DNA of 46,311 nt from CAIZGX01 sp044354975 (GCA_044354975.1 JBIKZA010000012.1:1-46311), one strand, 5' to 3'; shown: positions 25,088 through 35,167, counted from the first letter of the stretch. Notes: generated from the letters alone by a model not told the origin. Numbers and translations are program-made.

Positions 25088-28000
25088 ATGATTTCGTTTC
25101 AACGTGCAAACATTATTTTAGGTTGGTTCATGTTTATAGCAGCAACCGCTGTCTACATGATGACCCTTGAACCAACAATGCCTTTCTGGGATTGTGGTGA
25201 GTTTATCGCTTCAGCTTACAAACTAGAAGTAGGTCACCCTCCGGGAGCACCGTTGTTCATGCTTATTGCACGCTTGTTCTCGGCATTCGTTGGAGTGGAA
25301 AACGTTCCGTATGCAATCAACTCCTTGTCGGCAGTTTCTTCAGGAGCAACCATCATGTTCCTCTTCTGGACCATTACGCACCTCGCGAAGAAAATGGTTG
25401 ACAAAGACGGCGACAGCAGCGACAACAAAAACCTAATCATTTTCGCAGCCGGTTTAATTGGAGGATTCGCCTACACATTCAGCGATACGTTTTGGTTCAG
25501 TGCAGTAGAAGGTGAGGTTTATGCCATGTCTTCGTTGTTCACGGCCGTTGTTTTCTGGGCTATTTTGAAATGGGAAAGTGAAGCCGACGAGCCGAGCAAT
25601 TTGCGTTGGATCATCCTAATCGCTTACCTCATGGGATTGTCTATCGGCGTTCACTTATTGAACTTGTTGGCTATTCCTGCAATCTGTTTCGTTTACTACT
25701 TCAAGAAATATCCATTTTCATGGAAGGGTGTCGCCATCACTTCTGGTGTTGCACTTGGTCTGTTATTCTTAATGCAAACTGTAATCCTTATTTGGTCTAT
25801 TCAAATTGCAGCTTGGTTTGAGCGTTTCTTCACGAACACGCTTGGAATGCCTTTCAACACAGGAGTTTTCTTCTACGGATTAATTTTAATTGGAGGATTG
25901 GTTTCATTGATTATCTACTCTAAGAAACGCGGATGGGTAGCTGTAAATACACTTACTTGGAGCATTGCTGTTGCCCTCATTGGTTACACCACATTCGCTA
26001 CCATCGTAATTCGTTCACAAGCAGACACGCCAATGAATGAGAACAAACCGAACAACTTCTTCGCGTTAGTTTCATACATGAACCGTGAACAATACGGTGA
26101 CCGTCCTCTTCTTCGCGGACAATACTTCAACACTCCACAAGTAAGAAATAAGCCTTATACAGATGGAAATGAAGTGTTCGTGAAATCATACAGCGTGCGC
26201 GAGGACAGCAACAAAAACAAGTTGGTCATTTCCTTCAAGAACAGATTCGAGGCAGAGCAATACATTTCCAACAACACCGATAAGAAATTAATGGTGAAGG
26301 AAGAGTATTTGGAAACAGGCGAGAAGAAGGCAACCGAGCCGAATTATGCGCAAACACACGTGTTCCCACGTATGTACAGCAGCCAAGGAAGCCACATTCA
26401 ACAATATAAAATTTGGGCCGAATTGAAAGACCTCAAACGCACACCAACCTTCGGTGAGAATATGGGCTACTTCTTCAGCTACCAAGTGAATTGGATGTAC
26501 TGGCGCTACTTTATGTGGAACTTCGCTGGTAAACAAAACGATACGCAAGGTCACGGAGATTTCGTAGACGGAAACTGGAAGACAGGTATTGGTTTCTACG
26601 ATGAAGCTCGTCTTGGAAATCAAGAATTTGTTCCAGAATTATCGAAGAACAGCAAGGCGAACAATTCATACTACATGATTCCGCTTTTAATTGGTTTACT
26701 CGGATTGGTATATCAATTACTACGTCACAGAAGCGACTTCATTGTAGTAGGGTTACTATTTGTATTAACCGGATTCGCCATTGTGGTTTACTTGAACCAA
26801 ACTCCCCTTCAGCCGCGTGAACGCGACTATGCATACGCAGGCTCGTTCTATGCGTTTGCCATCTGGATTGGTTTGGGCGTAACAGCCATTTATTTCTGGT
26901 TGAAATTAATGTTGAAGAATATTCCGTCAGCTGCACTAGCTGGATTGGCATTCTTAATTTCTGTCTCTGCTCCAATTTTAATGGCTGCGCAAGGATGGGA
27001 CGATCACGATCGTTCAGACCGTAGAACAGGAATCGACATGGCGAAGAATTATTTGAATTCGCTTCAACCCAACGCGATCATTTTCACCAACGGAGACAAT
27101 GACACTTTCCCATTGTGGTATGCACAAGAAGTGGAAGGCGTTCGCACCGATGTTCGTGTTGTTAATCTTTCTTTATTGAATACCGACTGGTATATCGATC
27201 AAATGAAACGTCGTCAATACGAAAGCGCACCAGTGCCGTTCTCTATCCCTGAATTTAAATACCGTCAAGGTACTCGCGATCTTATTGTTCTAAATTCAGA
27301 CAGCGCTCTAACGCCTTTGGAAGAAGCCCTTTCGTATTGCTTAGACGATTCGAAAATTCAAGACTTTGGATACAAGAAATTCAGCGTTATGCCGAACTAC
27401 CAATTCTCTTACGCAGTATCGAAAGAGAACCAAGCGAAGTTCAGTCAATACGTTGGAGCGAACGACTCTTTGGTAAACACCATGAGTTTTGCATTAATGG
27501 ATGACGATGGTGAGAACCCTCGTCAGTTCATTACAAAAGCACAGTTGATGGTGATGGATTTAATTGTTCACAACAACTGGGAGCGACCAATTTACTTTGC
27601 AGTTACAACAGGTTCTGAGGCCTATATGGGCCTTGAGCCTTATTTCCAATTGGAAGGTTTAGCATATCGTTTAACACCAATCTTCCACGCAGATTACGAC
27701 CGCGATAACATGACCGGTGGTGTAGTTTCTGAGTTGATGTACGACAACGTCATGAATAAATTCCTTTGGGGAAATATCGACACGAAAGACATTTATCTCG
27801 ACGAAAACAACCGTCGCATGGTAACCAACTTGCGTATGCAAATGAACAACCTTGCAGAGCAGTTCATCATTGAAAATAAAATGGACAAGGCAGTTGCTGT
27901 CTTGAACAAGTCAATCAATTCACTTCCTGAAAAGAATGCACCTTACGACCAACCACAAATCATGTGGCAAACAGCAGAGCTTTTGTTCAAAGCAGGAGAT

Positions 28001-28372
28001 TTGCAAACCGCTACTAAATTGGCAGAGCGTGTCTTTGAATTGAATAATCAAATGCTCGACTACTATGAATCATTAACACCAGCGGAAAAGAAATCCATAG
28101 AGCGCAAAATGCAAATGAGCGCTTTCGTGAACGAAGAACTGGTGAAAGACATGGAAGCATTTGTTCCAGGTTCAGAGGCTGCCAAGAACATGCGTGCGGC
28201 GCATGAAGCAGCGCTAGACAATGTTGGACTATTAGAATTAATGAAAGATGAACGCGGCAAGAAGGAAGCGATGGAGGCGCAAATGGCGTTGAGAGATTCT
28301 TTAATCAAGGTAATGGGACAAGCGAAATTCGACTCGTTGTCGAAGGTGAAAAGAAGTCAAGGTAAATTCTAA
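25088..28372 (+). CDS. GT117-family (DUF2723) multi-membrane glycosyltransferase, candidate protein O-glycosyltransferase
   Basis: 1094 aa. The N-terminal ~340 residues hold about eight to ten membrane helices. The DUF2723 hallmark TLEPTMPFWDCGEFIASAY (~26-44) includes the W-D-x-G-E region, then KLEVGHPPGAPLFMLIAR, typical of GT-C transferases with an acidic first loop. More membrane segments lie near 525-640, followed by a soluble region (GDNDTFPLWYAQEVEGVR, ~680) and a C-terminal helical TPR-like part (~920-1090). DUF2723 is related to human TMEM260, a protein O-mannosyltransferase; Bacteroidota glycosylate many exported proteins. Donor and acceptor are not known. A radical SAM gene follows after 6 nt. 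Confidence 0.8.
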   Translation: MISFQRANIILGWFMFIAATAVYMMTLEPTMPFWDCGEFIASAYKLEVGHPPGAPLFMLIARLFSAFVGVENVPYAINSLSAVSSGATIMFLFWTITHLAKKMVDKDGDSSDNKNLIIFAAGLIGGFAYTFSDTFWFSAVEGEVYAMSSLFTAVVFWAILKWESEADEPSNLRWIILIAYLMGLSIGVHLLNLLAIPAICFVYYFKKYPFSWKGVAITSGVALGLLFLMQTVILIWSIQIAAWFERFFTNTLGMPFNTGVFFYGLILIGGLVSLIIYSKKRGWVAVNTLTWSIAVALIGYTTFATIVIRSQADTPMNENKPNNFFALVSYMNREQYGDRPLLRGQYFNTPQVRNKPYTDGNEVFVKSYSVREDSNKNKLVISFKNRFEAEQYISNNTDKKLMVKEEYLETGEKKATEPNYAQTHVFPRMYSSQGSHIQQYKIWAELKDLKRTPTFGENMGYFFSYQVNWMYWRYFMWNFAGKQNDTQGHGDFVDGNWKTGIGFYDEARLGNQEFVPELSKNSKANNSYYMIPLLIGLLGLVYQLLRHRSDFIVVGLLFVLTGFAIVVYLNQTPLQPRERDYAYAGSFYAFAIWIGLGVTAIYFWLKLMLKNIPSAALAGLAFLISVSAPILMAAQGWDDHDRSDRRTGIDMAKNYLNSLQPNAIIFTNGDNDTFPLWYAQEVEGVRTDVRVVNLSLLNTDWYIDQMKRRQYESAPVPFSIPEFKYRQGTRDLIVLNSDSALTPLEEALSYCLDDSKIQDFGYKKFSVMPNYQFSYAVSKENQAKFSQYVGANDSLVNTMSFALMDDDGENPRQFITKAQLMVMDLIVHNNWERPIYFAVTTGSEAYMGLEPYFQLEGLAYRLTPIFHADYDRDNMTGGVVSELMYDNVMNKFLWGNIDTKDIYLDENNRRMVTNLRMQMNNLAEQFIIENKMDKAVAVLNKSINSLPEKNAPYDQPQIMWQTAELLFKAGDLQTATKLAERVFELNNQMLDYYESLTPAEKKSIERKMQMSAFVNEELVKDMEAFVPGSEAAKNMRAAHEAALDNVGLLELMKDERGKKEAMEAQMALRDSLIKVMGQAKFDSLSKVKRSQGKF

Positions 28373-28378
28373 AATGGA

Positions 28379-29392
28379 ATGAAGGAGTTCCTTCGGTTCA
28401 TTAATAAAACAACAACAGCAAAGCGTTTAACAAACGCTTTGCTTGTTTATATAGGTTTTTATTTTTCTCGAATTTTCAAATCGTCTAAGCCATGGGGAAT
28501 GCCCATTTCATTGAGCATTGAACCCACTACCGCTTGCAACCTCGGTTGTCCTGAATGCCCTTCAGGATTGAAACAATTCTCGCGAGATACCGGAAATTTA
28601 AAAGCGGAGAATTTCAATCGTTGGTTGGAACAACTTGCCCCAACACTCAGCTACCTGAACTTTTATTTTCAAGGCGAGCCTTTCATTCATAACGATATTC
28701 TACAATTTATTTCGAAGGCTTCGCAAAAAGGAATCTACACTTCCACTTCCACCAATGCGCATTTCATTACAGAAAAAAGAGCTGAAGAAATTATTCGTTC
28801 CGGACTAGATCGAATTCTTATTTCAATCGATGGAAGCACGCAAGATGTATATGAGCAATACCGCGTGAACGGTACGTTGCAGAAAGTTTTAGATGGAACA
28901 AAACTTTTAGTCGAAGCAAGAAAAAATCTAAAGTCGAAGACACCTCACATTATTTTTCAGTTCTTGGTGGTTCGTCCAAACGAACATCAAATTGAAGATG
29001 CAAAGCTTTTAGCCAATGAATACAAAGTAGATGAAATTCGATTTAAAACAGCGCAAGTTTACAATTACGAAGACGGCAATCCACTCATTCCAACGATAGA
29101 AAAATATAGCCGTTACAAACGTCATGCGAATGGAAAATTCACGGTTAAATCTGCCTTAGACAATCATTGTTGGCGCATGTGGAGTGGGGCAGTGGTGACT
29201 TGGGATGGAAAGGTTGTTCCGTGTTGTTTCGACAAAGACGCAACCCATGAAATGGGTAATCTTTCAAAGGAAGATTTTAATTCTATTTGGAAGGGACCCA
29301 CGTATACAGCGTTCCGCAAACAACTCTTGAAAGGAAGAAAGGAAATAGATATCTGTAAGAACTGTTCCGAAGGAACAAAAGTTTGGGCCTAG
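28379..29392 (+). CDS. Radical SAM / SPASM domain protein
   Basis: 337 aa. The radical SAM cluster motif is CxxxCxxC at C53, C57, C60 (ACNLGCPECPSG), followed by GEPFIHNDI and ISIDGSTQDVYEQYR, standard TIM-barrel landmarks. A SPASM-type C-terminal region holds C264, C282, C283, C326 and C329, which would bind auxiliary iron-sulfur clusters. It should use S-adenosylmethionine to start radical chemistry on a peptide or other substrate; the substrate is unknown and no small precursor peptide gene is visible nearby. It follows the GT117 gene closely and converges on ispF, sharing a CTAG. Confidence 0.87.
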   Translation: MKEFLRFINKTTTAKRLTNALLVYIGFYFSRIFKSSKPWGMPISLSIEPTTACNLGCPECPSGLKQFSRDTGNLKAENFNRWLEQLAPTLSYLNFYFQGEPFIHNDILQFISKASQKGIYTSTSTNAHFITEKRAEEIIRSGLDRILISIDGSTQDVYEQYRVNGTLQKVLDGTKLLVEARKNLKSKTPHIIFQFLVVRPNEHQIEDAKLLANEYKVDEIRFKTAQVYNYEDGNPLIPTIEKYSRYKRHANGKFTVKSALDNHCWRMWSGAVVTWDGKVVPCCFDKDATHEMGNLSKEDFNSIWKGPTYTAFRKQLLKGRKEIDICKNCSEGTKVWA

Positions 29393-29868
29393 TCTTTTTG
29401 AATCAACGTAACCGCATAAGCGTTCACGCCTTCTTCTCTTCCAACAAACCCCATCTTCTCTGAAGTTGTCGCCTTAATACTCACATCTTCTTCTTCAATT
29501 TCACAAATAGCAGAAATGACTTTCTTCATTTCTGGAACGAAAGACATAATCTTTGGACGCTCCATGCACAGCGTAGAATCTATATTCCCCACTTTCCATC
29601 CGTCGTCTTTCAAAACTTGAATGGTACGTTGAAGAAGAATTTTTGAATCGATATTCTTGAATTCAGAAGAAGTATCCGGGAAGTAAAATCCAATGTCGCG
29701 TTTGCCCGCTGCACCCAAAAGCGCATCACAAATCGCGTGTAAAAGAACATCTGCATCGCTATGTCCCAATGCTCCTTTGTCGTGTGGAATCTGCACGCCA
29801 CCTAACCATAGTTCACGGTTCTCAGTTAACTGATGGACGTCGTATCCAAACCCTACGCGAATCTTCAT
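29389..29868 (-). CDS. ispF: 2-C-methyl-D-erythritol 2,4-cyclodiphosphate synthase
   Basis: 159 aa, normal length. GFGYDVHQL supplies D10 and H12, and GHSDADVLLHA supplies H44, the three Zn2+ ligands. KRDIGFYFPDTSSEFKNIDS and the C-terminal KATTSEKMGFVGREEG are family motifs. It cyclises CDP-methylerythritol 2-phosphate in the MEP isoprenoid pathway. It is the last gene of the porU-porV-ispF unit; its ATG overlaps the porV stop by one base. Confidence 0.95.
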   Translation of the reverse strand: MKIRVGFGYDVHQLTENRELWLGGVQIPHDKGALGHSDADVLLHAICDALLGAAGKRDIGFYFPDTSSEFKNIDSKILLQRTIQVLKDDGWKVGNIDSTLCMERPKIMSFVPEMKKVISAICEIEEEDVSIKATTSEKMGFVGREEGVNAYAVTLIQKD

Positions 29869-31109
29869 TATTCTACCGGTTCAGAGATTTTTGAGTTAGC
29901 ACCTACGCTGAAGCGCAGACTAAATCTCAATGTATTCGCCAAAGGGTTTTGTTGCGTAGTGCTAACCAAATAACTCATGTCTATGGTTAAAACTTGGTAA
30001 TGAAGTCCAGCTCCGAACGTAATGAATTGACGATTTCCTTTCGTGTAGTGCTCATGAAAATACCCCAAGCGAATGGCAAACTGTTGGGCGAAGTCGTACT
30101 CAAAGCCTGTAGCAATATTGTACTCGCGAAGTTCTTCACGGAACTTACTTCCCGCCACAATTGATCCTGTTTCTCCATCATACATACCCGGAGCATCGTA
30201 GAAAGATTGAATCATGCCAGTTGCCGTTCCTACTTCAGGATTGTAACCTGAAACAATGGTATCGCCGTCGTTGTTATAAATCGGTGGAGAAGGAACTAAG
30301 AGTTTATTCAAATCAAACAAAAATGTTAACTTGTTATAGTCATCGAGATTTGTAGAGATTGCCGTTCCTAATCTCATGTTGGTTGGAATGAAATCGCGAT
30401 TATCTGAATTGGTATAACTCATTTTCGCTCCAATGTTCGAAATATTTAATCCCCAATTCAATTGAGATTTACGTCCAGCAATTTTAATCTTGTTGTTGGT
30501 GTAGAAAGTTGAAATGTCTACTGCAACCGATTGCCCAGGGCGACTTTCAGCGCCTTGCAAGTTGGTGCGACCCGTTAAGTTTGAATTAATATATCGAAGT
30601 GCAATTCCTCCGGAGAATCTTTTCGAGAGCTTTTGTGAGTACGCCAAGTCTAATGCGAATTCAGCTGGACGGAAATCCATAATGTTCGTTCCAACCTCAT
30701 CGGTGAAGGTGATATTTCCCAATGTGAAATAGCGAAGAGATCCACCAATAGCTTGAGTCTTACTTAATTTTTTTATTGCGCTTAAATAGGTTAAGCTCAT
30801 ATCGTTTACAAGTGCTCGTAACCAAGGAGAGTAGGAAACACTAACGTCTAAATCATTTTCCGAAAATGCCATTTTAGATGGATTCCAATGAATGCTACTA
30901 GCGTCCGGATCAAGCGCCACACCTGCATCTCCAAGCGCACCGCTGCGTGAGTCAGGTGCAATGGTTAGAAATGGAACCGCTGTGGTAATGGTATTAATGG
31001 TGGCTTGACGACCATTTAACTCATTCGGATTCGTAAGTTGAGCCAGGGAAGCTTGGGTAAAAAATACCAATGCTGCTACTGTACTACTTATTTTAAAAAT
31101 ACTTTTCAT
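29868..31109 (-). CDS. porV: Type IX secretion outer-membrane shuttle protein PorV (LptO)
   Basis: 413 aa from the ATG at 31109, which opens onto a clean signal peptide (MKSIFKISSTVAALVFFTQASLAQ). A start at 31133 would lie upstream of a good promoter and is disfavoured. Mature motifs are typical of PorV: TITTAVPFLTIAPDSRSGALGDAGVALDPD, SSIHWNPSKMAF, then FadL-like barrel strands and a C-terminal LANTLRFSLRFSVG end. PorV carries cargo from the translocon to the PorU attachment complex on the outer membrane. Encoded directly after porU, as in Flavobacterium johnsoniae. Confidence 0.93.
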   Translation of the reverse strand: MKSIFKISSTVAALVFFTQASLAQLTNPNELNGRQATINTITTAVPFLTIAPDSRSGALGDAGVALDPDASSIHWNPSKMAFSENDLDVSVSYSPWLRALVNDMSLTYLSAIKKLSKTQAIGGSLRYFTLGNITFTDEVGTNIMDFRPAEFALDLAYSQKLSKRFSGGIALRYINSNLTGRTNLQGAESRPGQSVAVDISTFYTNNKIKIAGRKSQLNWGLNISNIGAKMSYTNSDNRDFIPTNMRLGTAISTNLDDYNKLTFLFDLNKLLVPSPPIYNNDGDTIVSGYNPEVGTATGMIQSFYDAPGMYDGETGSIVAGSKFREELREYNIATGFEYDFAQQFAIRLGYFHEHYTKGNRQFITFGAGLHYQVLTIDMSYLVSTTQQNPLANTLRFSLRFSVGANSKISEPVE

Positions 31110-31117
31110 GCTTGCTG

Positions 31118-31144
31118 CAAATTTAACATACATATGCTCTTCAA
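31118..31144 (-). promoter_or_regulatory. Promoter in front of porV
   Basis: On the minus strand: TTG (31144-31142), a 16-nt spacer and a perfect -7 box TAAATTTG (31125-31118). The start codon at 31109 is 8 nt after the box, so the leader would be about 5 nt. It allows porV-ispF expression apart from porU. Confidence 0.5.
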
Positions 31145-31148
31145 CACA

Positions 31149-34100
31149 TTATTTTAAAATTACCAATTTTTGAAACGATTCGGCGCGCTGTCCTTTCTCG
31201 TTTCTCAATTCCAATTTATAAATATAGGTGCCTTTTCCAATCGAATTTCCGAAGTCGTCTTTTCCATCCCAAGGAATATCCTGACCTCTAAATCCGGTTG
31301 CGTAAAAAGATGATTCAATCGTCTTCACTAATTTTCCGCTTACCGTGAAAATCTGAACACGGGCATCCAATTGCTGGCATGCCTGATTGTGTTCATAGAT
31401 GAAGCTGGTGTTTGTAGTGAATGGATTCGGATAATTCAACAAATGACTCAACGCAATTTTCGAATCTTCCGCTACAGTGAACTGAATGGTTTCTTCGTTG
31501 CTGTTGTTAAAGACATCCCAAGCTTTAACAGTAAGGGTGTGATCACCGATAGACAAGGTGCTTAATGGATAGCGAACTTCCCCGCTGGTGTAAGTGTCAA
31601 GATCCGACTCATAGAAATCATTCAATACAATAGGTTTCGCAGAGTTGCCATCGATGATTGCAGTCAAGTTATGTCCAACCCCATTTCCAACAGTATTAAT
31701 ACCATTTTCATCTTGAAGTTTCGCTAAAATAATCGGAGTGGTATTGGTAGACCCGCCGCTTACAAAGGTTGAATCATTCAAGTAAAGTGAAATATCTGGG
31801 CCTACAGTGTTTAATTGCGCGTTCGGATTCAAACTTCCAATTTTGAATGCTTCACAGTATCCATTTCCGTCCTTATTTCCAGAAACAGTATAGTAGCTTA
31901 CTCGTGCGCTATCCACTGAATAATTGATATCAAAGGGAACAATGAACTTGAATGAAAATTCACCATTACTCACGCTAGCTTTTCCGCGATAGATTATTTT
32001 ATTGAAGGAATAGAATTCTTGGAATTGTCCTTCTTCACCATTCTGATCGTTGTTCTGCGAAATCACCTTCGACTCTTTATCATAAACGGTAGGATAAATA
32101 AAACCATTGAAACCGTTCAAGAAATTTCCGTCGCTGTCGGTCACTTTACCTTTGAATTCCACTTCATCCAAGGCTTTTAAAGTGTCCGTGAATGAAGCCA
32201 ATTCAATGTTGTTAATGTGTGTCGTCTGCACGTTTAATTTCGGATAAACCATGGTCAGCGCAGGGTCACCGAGAAGACTGAAATTAGGCTTGCTGTCGTT
32301 TCCGATGGAGACACCGTTCTTAGTAAGCATATTCAACTCACCCAATGTTTTTACCGCACCGTTTTCACTGTGTAGGGCGTGCTCGAAAAACGCCAAATCC
32401 ATTTCGTAATTTTCGCCGCTGAATACGATACGCGTTGTCGTAAGCATAGCTATTGCTCCACCGCGGGAATTCATCACCAAGAGTTCTCCGGCCGATTTAA
32501 ATTCAGGATCGTCGTATCTCGCTAATTCGCAGGTGGCAGTTAAGAAAACAGGTAGTCGGTACTTGTTGGTGAAACCTTCAATACTGGGCAAATCAAGAAT
32601 ACGTTCATGCGCCCAACCTTTTTCACCACCGTGTCCTATATAAGTAAGCAACAATGTTCCGCTCTGAACGCGTTGTTGAATAGCCTTCTCTCCTTCAACA
32701 TAACGTTCCCCTCCTGGAGTAGATATTTGCGTGAAGGCATCCATGTATAGTTTCGAAATGTCGTATTCGGGATGATTCGTTTTTACAATGTTGGAAAGTG
32801 AATTTGCTGAATTCAAATGCACTTGCTCGTATGCACCGCCGCTGCCGTCTTGATCATCGGAAACAAATGTTACCACATTTCTCCAGTTACCATAAGGAGA
32901 ATCCTGAACATCACCCAAGCAATAAGCTCCTCCATTGCTTGAAGTATTTTCGGCTAAATATGCTTTTATTTTCCCCAAGTAGCCATAGGCTTCATCAAGA
33001 GAGGCTGCTGGAATTCTTCCAACCCCACAATCTAAAAGACCAGTAGCATTTCCGTCTTCTAGTGGAGAAACCATTACGAAGTAATCATCGCTTACATAAC
33101 TGCTTGTTGGTGAAAGTGAGTTGTTCGATTCGAAGACCATAACATTTGTTCCTTCTTGGTTAACAAGACCTTTGTTGCGGGAATAATCACCATCACCTAA
33201 AATGAGCAAATTCTTAGGAGCACGCTTACCACCATTCGCTCGGTCGTATTGCATTTTTACCAGCTGCCTGAAGGCCATGGCATCTGGATTTCCACTCGAA
33301 AATTCATTGAAAATTTGAAGAGGAGTAGCAACTTGAACGGATTGCCCTTGCGCTTTGTGAATGGCCGCAATCTCTTCCGCAACAGGCATAAGAACAGGCG
33401 AACTAATAATAATTAAATCGTTACTTGCCCAGCCGTGTAAATCCTGATTTTCAACTTTTCCTATCGGAGTGGGCGTGTAGAAACTAGATGCAAATGCCAC
33501 GAATTCTTTCAACTTATCAGTTGCTGAAGTCCATGTTGAAAGCGCACCGCTAGCCGCAAGTGTCACACGGACAGGCGTGGTGAAATTTGTGATGTCCCAA
33601 ATTTCATTCACAGCATACGATTGCTCCGAAATTTGAAACTCAGTAATGTTACCCATCCCAACAGAAGTTGTGTCGCGAAAACGCATTTGGGTTCCCTGCA
33701 TCTTCAATTGCTGAGTGGCGTTCATACATATGTAGTCGAGCCAACCTTTCGCATCGGAATTGCCTTTATTAAAACCAACTGAAACATTGAAATTTCCATT
33801 GGTTGGAAGGAAAGAAGTGTTAATCCTTCCGGTACGCGCAACCTGCGAAGTAGGGGAGTCTGTAACGTTTCCTATGGAAATGGAATTCACATTTCCTTGA
33901 ACTGTTGTTGTAAAGATTGAACTCCCTCCTATTGTACGTGCAATGGAATTGAAATCCATACTAGCGGGCTCAGTAGTTTTTACATTGGGAAAACTAAACG
34001 TGTAAGATCCTGAAAGCACAGCGTCATACAAATCGCCATAAAATTCGCGTCCAGATTTTGCGGGGCTGTACTGATCGGTTTCAACATATAAAAAATCTTG

Positions 34101-35030
34101 AAAAGAATCTGAAATTCTATTCGCGACAGCACCATTATTTTCGGTTGAGATTCGAAGCGGCTCAGTGTCGTTAATTTTAATGAAATAGTAGGCCGAATCG
34201 CTGTAATAATGTTTGTTATGAAACCAACGTTTGCGGCCAATTCCATCATCTTGCGCAAGAGTCCATGTGTCCGGTCCTTTTCCATAAAAAAGAATATAAT
34301 CGCTTGCATTGAAAACACCGTCCGACTCTCCTTGAATATGAATGGCGTTTTTAATCAAGTCATCTGCTTTATAATCGAAGTTTTTTTGCGGAATAAGAGC
34401 CCCACCATTTCCGTAAATATTAATGGTGTTTGGATTTAATCCTGAAAGAGAAACACCAAGTTCTTCTAAAAAGCTGCGGTCGATTTTATAAACGCCATCT
34501 TTCGCAATAGCAATTTTGTAAACATCACCTTCCGAGAGCACACTGTGCTCGGCATAGGTGTAATTGTTTTTCTGAATATCATTGAAAGATGTTGTTCCCA
34601 AGACTTCAAAAGAAAGCAGACGCTCTATTTTTCCATTTCTTTTTCTGAAAGGAATAACGGTAACAACCTGATTGTTTTTTGAATCGGATTGAACCGCTTC
34701 AACTTCAACACGAAAATCATCTGTTATTAATTGAAGTTGATCATTGTCGAAATAAGATGAACTTATTTCTGAAGCGGACACGCTGGATAAAATCGGTGCG
34801 ATGTATTTTTCACCCTGCGATGCAGAAGCGCGAAAAGCGAAAAAAGGAAGCGTAGAGTTGTTAGAAATAATAAGGGAGGGGCAAAGATCACCGACCACAG
34901 AGTAATTGGACCTGTTTTGTTGAATATCTAGCCACTGGATTTTTTGTTCAGGTACAAGTGTTTCTTGCGCCGAAGCATTTGCTATGCAAATAGCTGATAA
35001 ACAGAGTAGTAATAACTTAATCGTTCGCAT
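31149..35030 (-). CDS. porU: Type IX secretion C-terminal signal peptidase / sortase PorU
   Basis: 1293 aa from the ATG at 35030, giving signal peptide MRTIKLLLLCLSAICIANASAQ; a frame extension to 35072 lies above the -7 box and is rejected. The central domain is a C25/gingipain-like peptidase: H800 in YIGHGGEKGWAHE and C834 in TATCELARYDDP form the catalytic dyad. The C-terminal end (LNYPNPFTTNTSF, VSGKLVKTI, GTYIYKLEL) is a FlgD-like/type A-like domain, which PorU keeps. It removes the C-terminal sorting signal of T9SS cargo and joins the protein to A-LPS or an equivalent anchor, together with PorV. Length fits the family. Confidence 0.93.
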   Translation of the reverse strand: MRTIKLLLLCLSAICIANASAQETLVPEQKIQWLDIQQNRSNYSVVGDLCPSLIISNNSTLPFFAFRASASQGEKYIAPILSSVSASEISSSYFDNDQLQLITDDFRVEVEAVQSDSKNNQVVTVIPFRKRNGKIERLLSFEVLGTTSFNDIQKNNYTYAEHSVLSEGDVYKIAIAKDGVYKIDRSFLEELGVSLSGLNPNTINIYGNGGALIPQKNFDYKADDLIKNAIHIQGESDGVFNASDYILFYGKGPDTWTLAQDDGIGRKRWFHNKHYYSDSAYYFIKINDTEPLRISTENNGAVANRISDSFQDFLYVETDQYSPAKSGREFYGDLYDAVLSGSYTFSFPNVKTTEPASMDFNSIARTIGGSSIFTTTVQGNVNSISIGNVTDSPTSQVARTGRINTSFLPTNGNFNVSVGFNKGNSDAKGWLDYICMNATQQLKMQGTQMRFRDTTSVGMGNITEFQISEQSYAVNEIWDITNFTTPVRVTLAASGALSTWTSATDKLKEFVAFASSFYTPTPIGKVENQDLHGWASNDLIIISSPVLMPVAEEIAAIHKAQGQSVQVATPLQIFNEFSSGNPDAMAFRQLVKMQYDRANGGKRAPKNLLILGDGDYSRNKGLVNQEGTNVMVFESNNSLSPTSSYVSDDYFVMVSPLEDGNATGLLDCGVGRIPAASLDEAYGYLGKIKAYLAENTSSNGGAYCLGDVQDSPYGNWRNVVTFVSDDQDGSGGAYEQVHLNSANSLSNIVKTNHPEYDISKLYMDAFTQISTPGGERYVEGEKAIQQRVQSGTLLLTYIGHGGEKGWAHERILDLPSIEGFTNKYRLPVFLTATCELARYDDPEFKSAGELLVMNSRGGAIAMLTTTRIVFSGENYEMDLAFFEHALHSENGAVKTLGELNMLTKNGVSIGNDSKPNFSLLGDPALTMVYPKLNVQTTHINNIELASFTDTLKALDEVEFKGKVTDSDGNFLNGFNGFIYPTVYDKESKVISQNNDQNGEEGQFQEFYSFNKIIYRGKASVSNGEFSFKFIVPFDINYSVDSARVSYYTVSGNKDGNGYCEAFKIGSLNPNAQLNTVGPDISLYLNDSTFVSGGSTNTTPIILAKLQDENGINTVGNGVGHNLTAIIDGNSAKPIVLNDFYESDLDTYTSGEVRYPLSTLSIGDHTLTVKAWDVFNNSNEETIQFTVAEDSKIALSHLLNYPNPFTTNTSFIYEHNQACQQLDARVQIFTVSGKLVKTIESSFYATGFRGQDIPWDGKDDFGNSIGKGTYIYKLELRNEKGQRAESFQKLVILK

Positions 35031-35063
35031 TTGATCGTCTGAGGTTTTGCTTTGGGGCCTGCC

Positions 35064-35079
35064 AATAACCAAAGTTATT
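35064..35079 (-). promoter_or_regulatory. porU -7 box overlapped by a palindrome
   Basis: Perfect -7 box TAACTTTG on the minus strand (35077-35070), predicted leader ~36 nt. It lies inside an inverted repeat AATAAC-CAAA-GTTATT (35064-35079) that could be an operator. The divergent PorP/SprF-like gene has only a weak -7 candidate (TATAATTG, 35126-35133). The 137-bp divergent gap holds nothing else I recognise. Confidence 0.4.
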
Positions 35080-35167
35080 CCAATTTATTGTTTAGGCCAC
35101 ATGTTATTTGAAAGCAAAAATGTTGTATAATTGCTATTCAAATCGAATATTTTTTACAAACTTTCGG

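Noticed and set aside
35031..35072. Longer PorU N-terminus
   Set aside because: The extension lies across the -7 box and ahead of a clean signal peptide at 35030.
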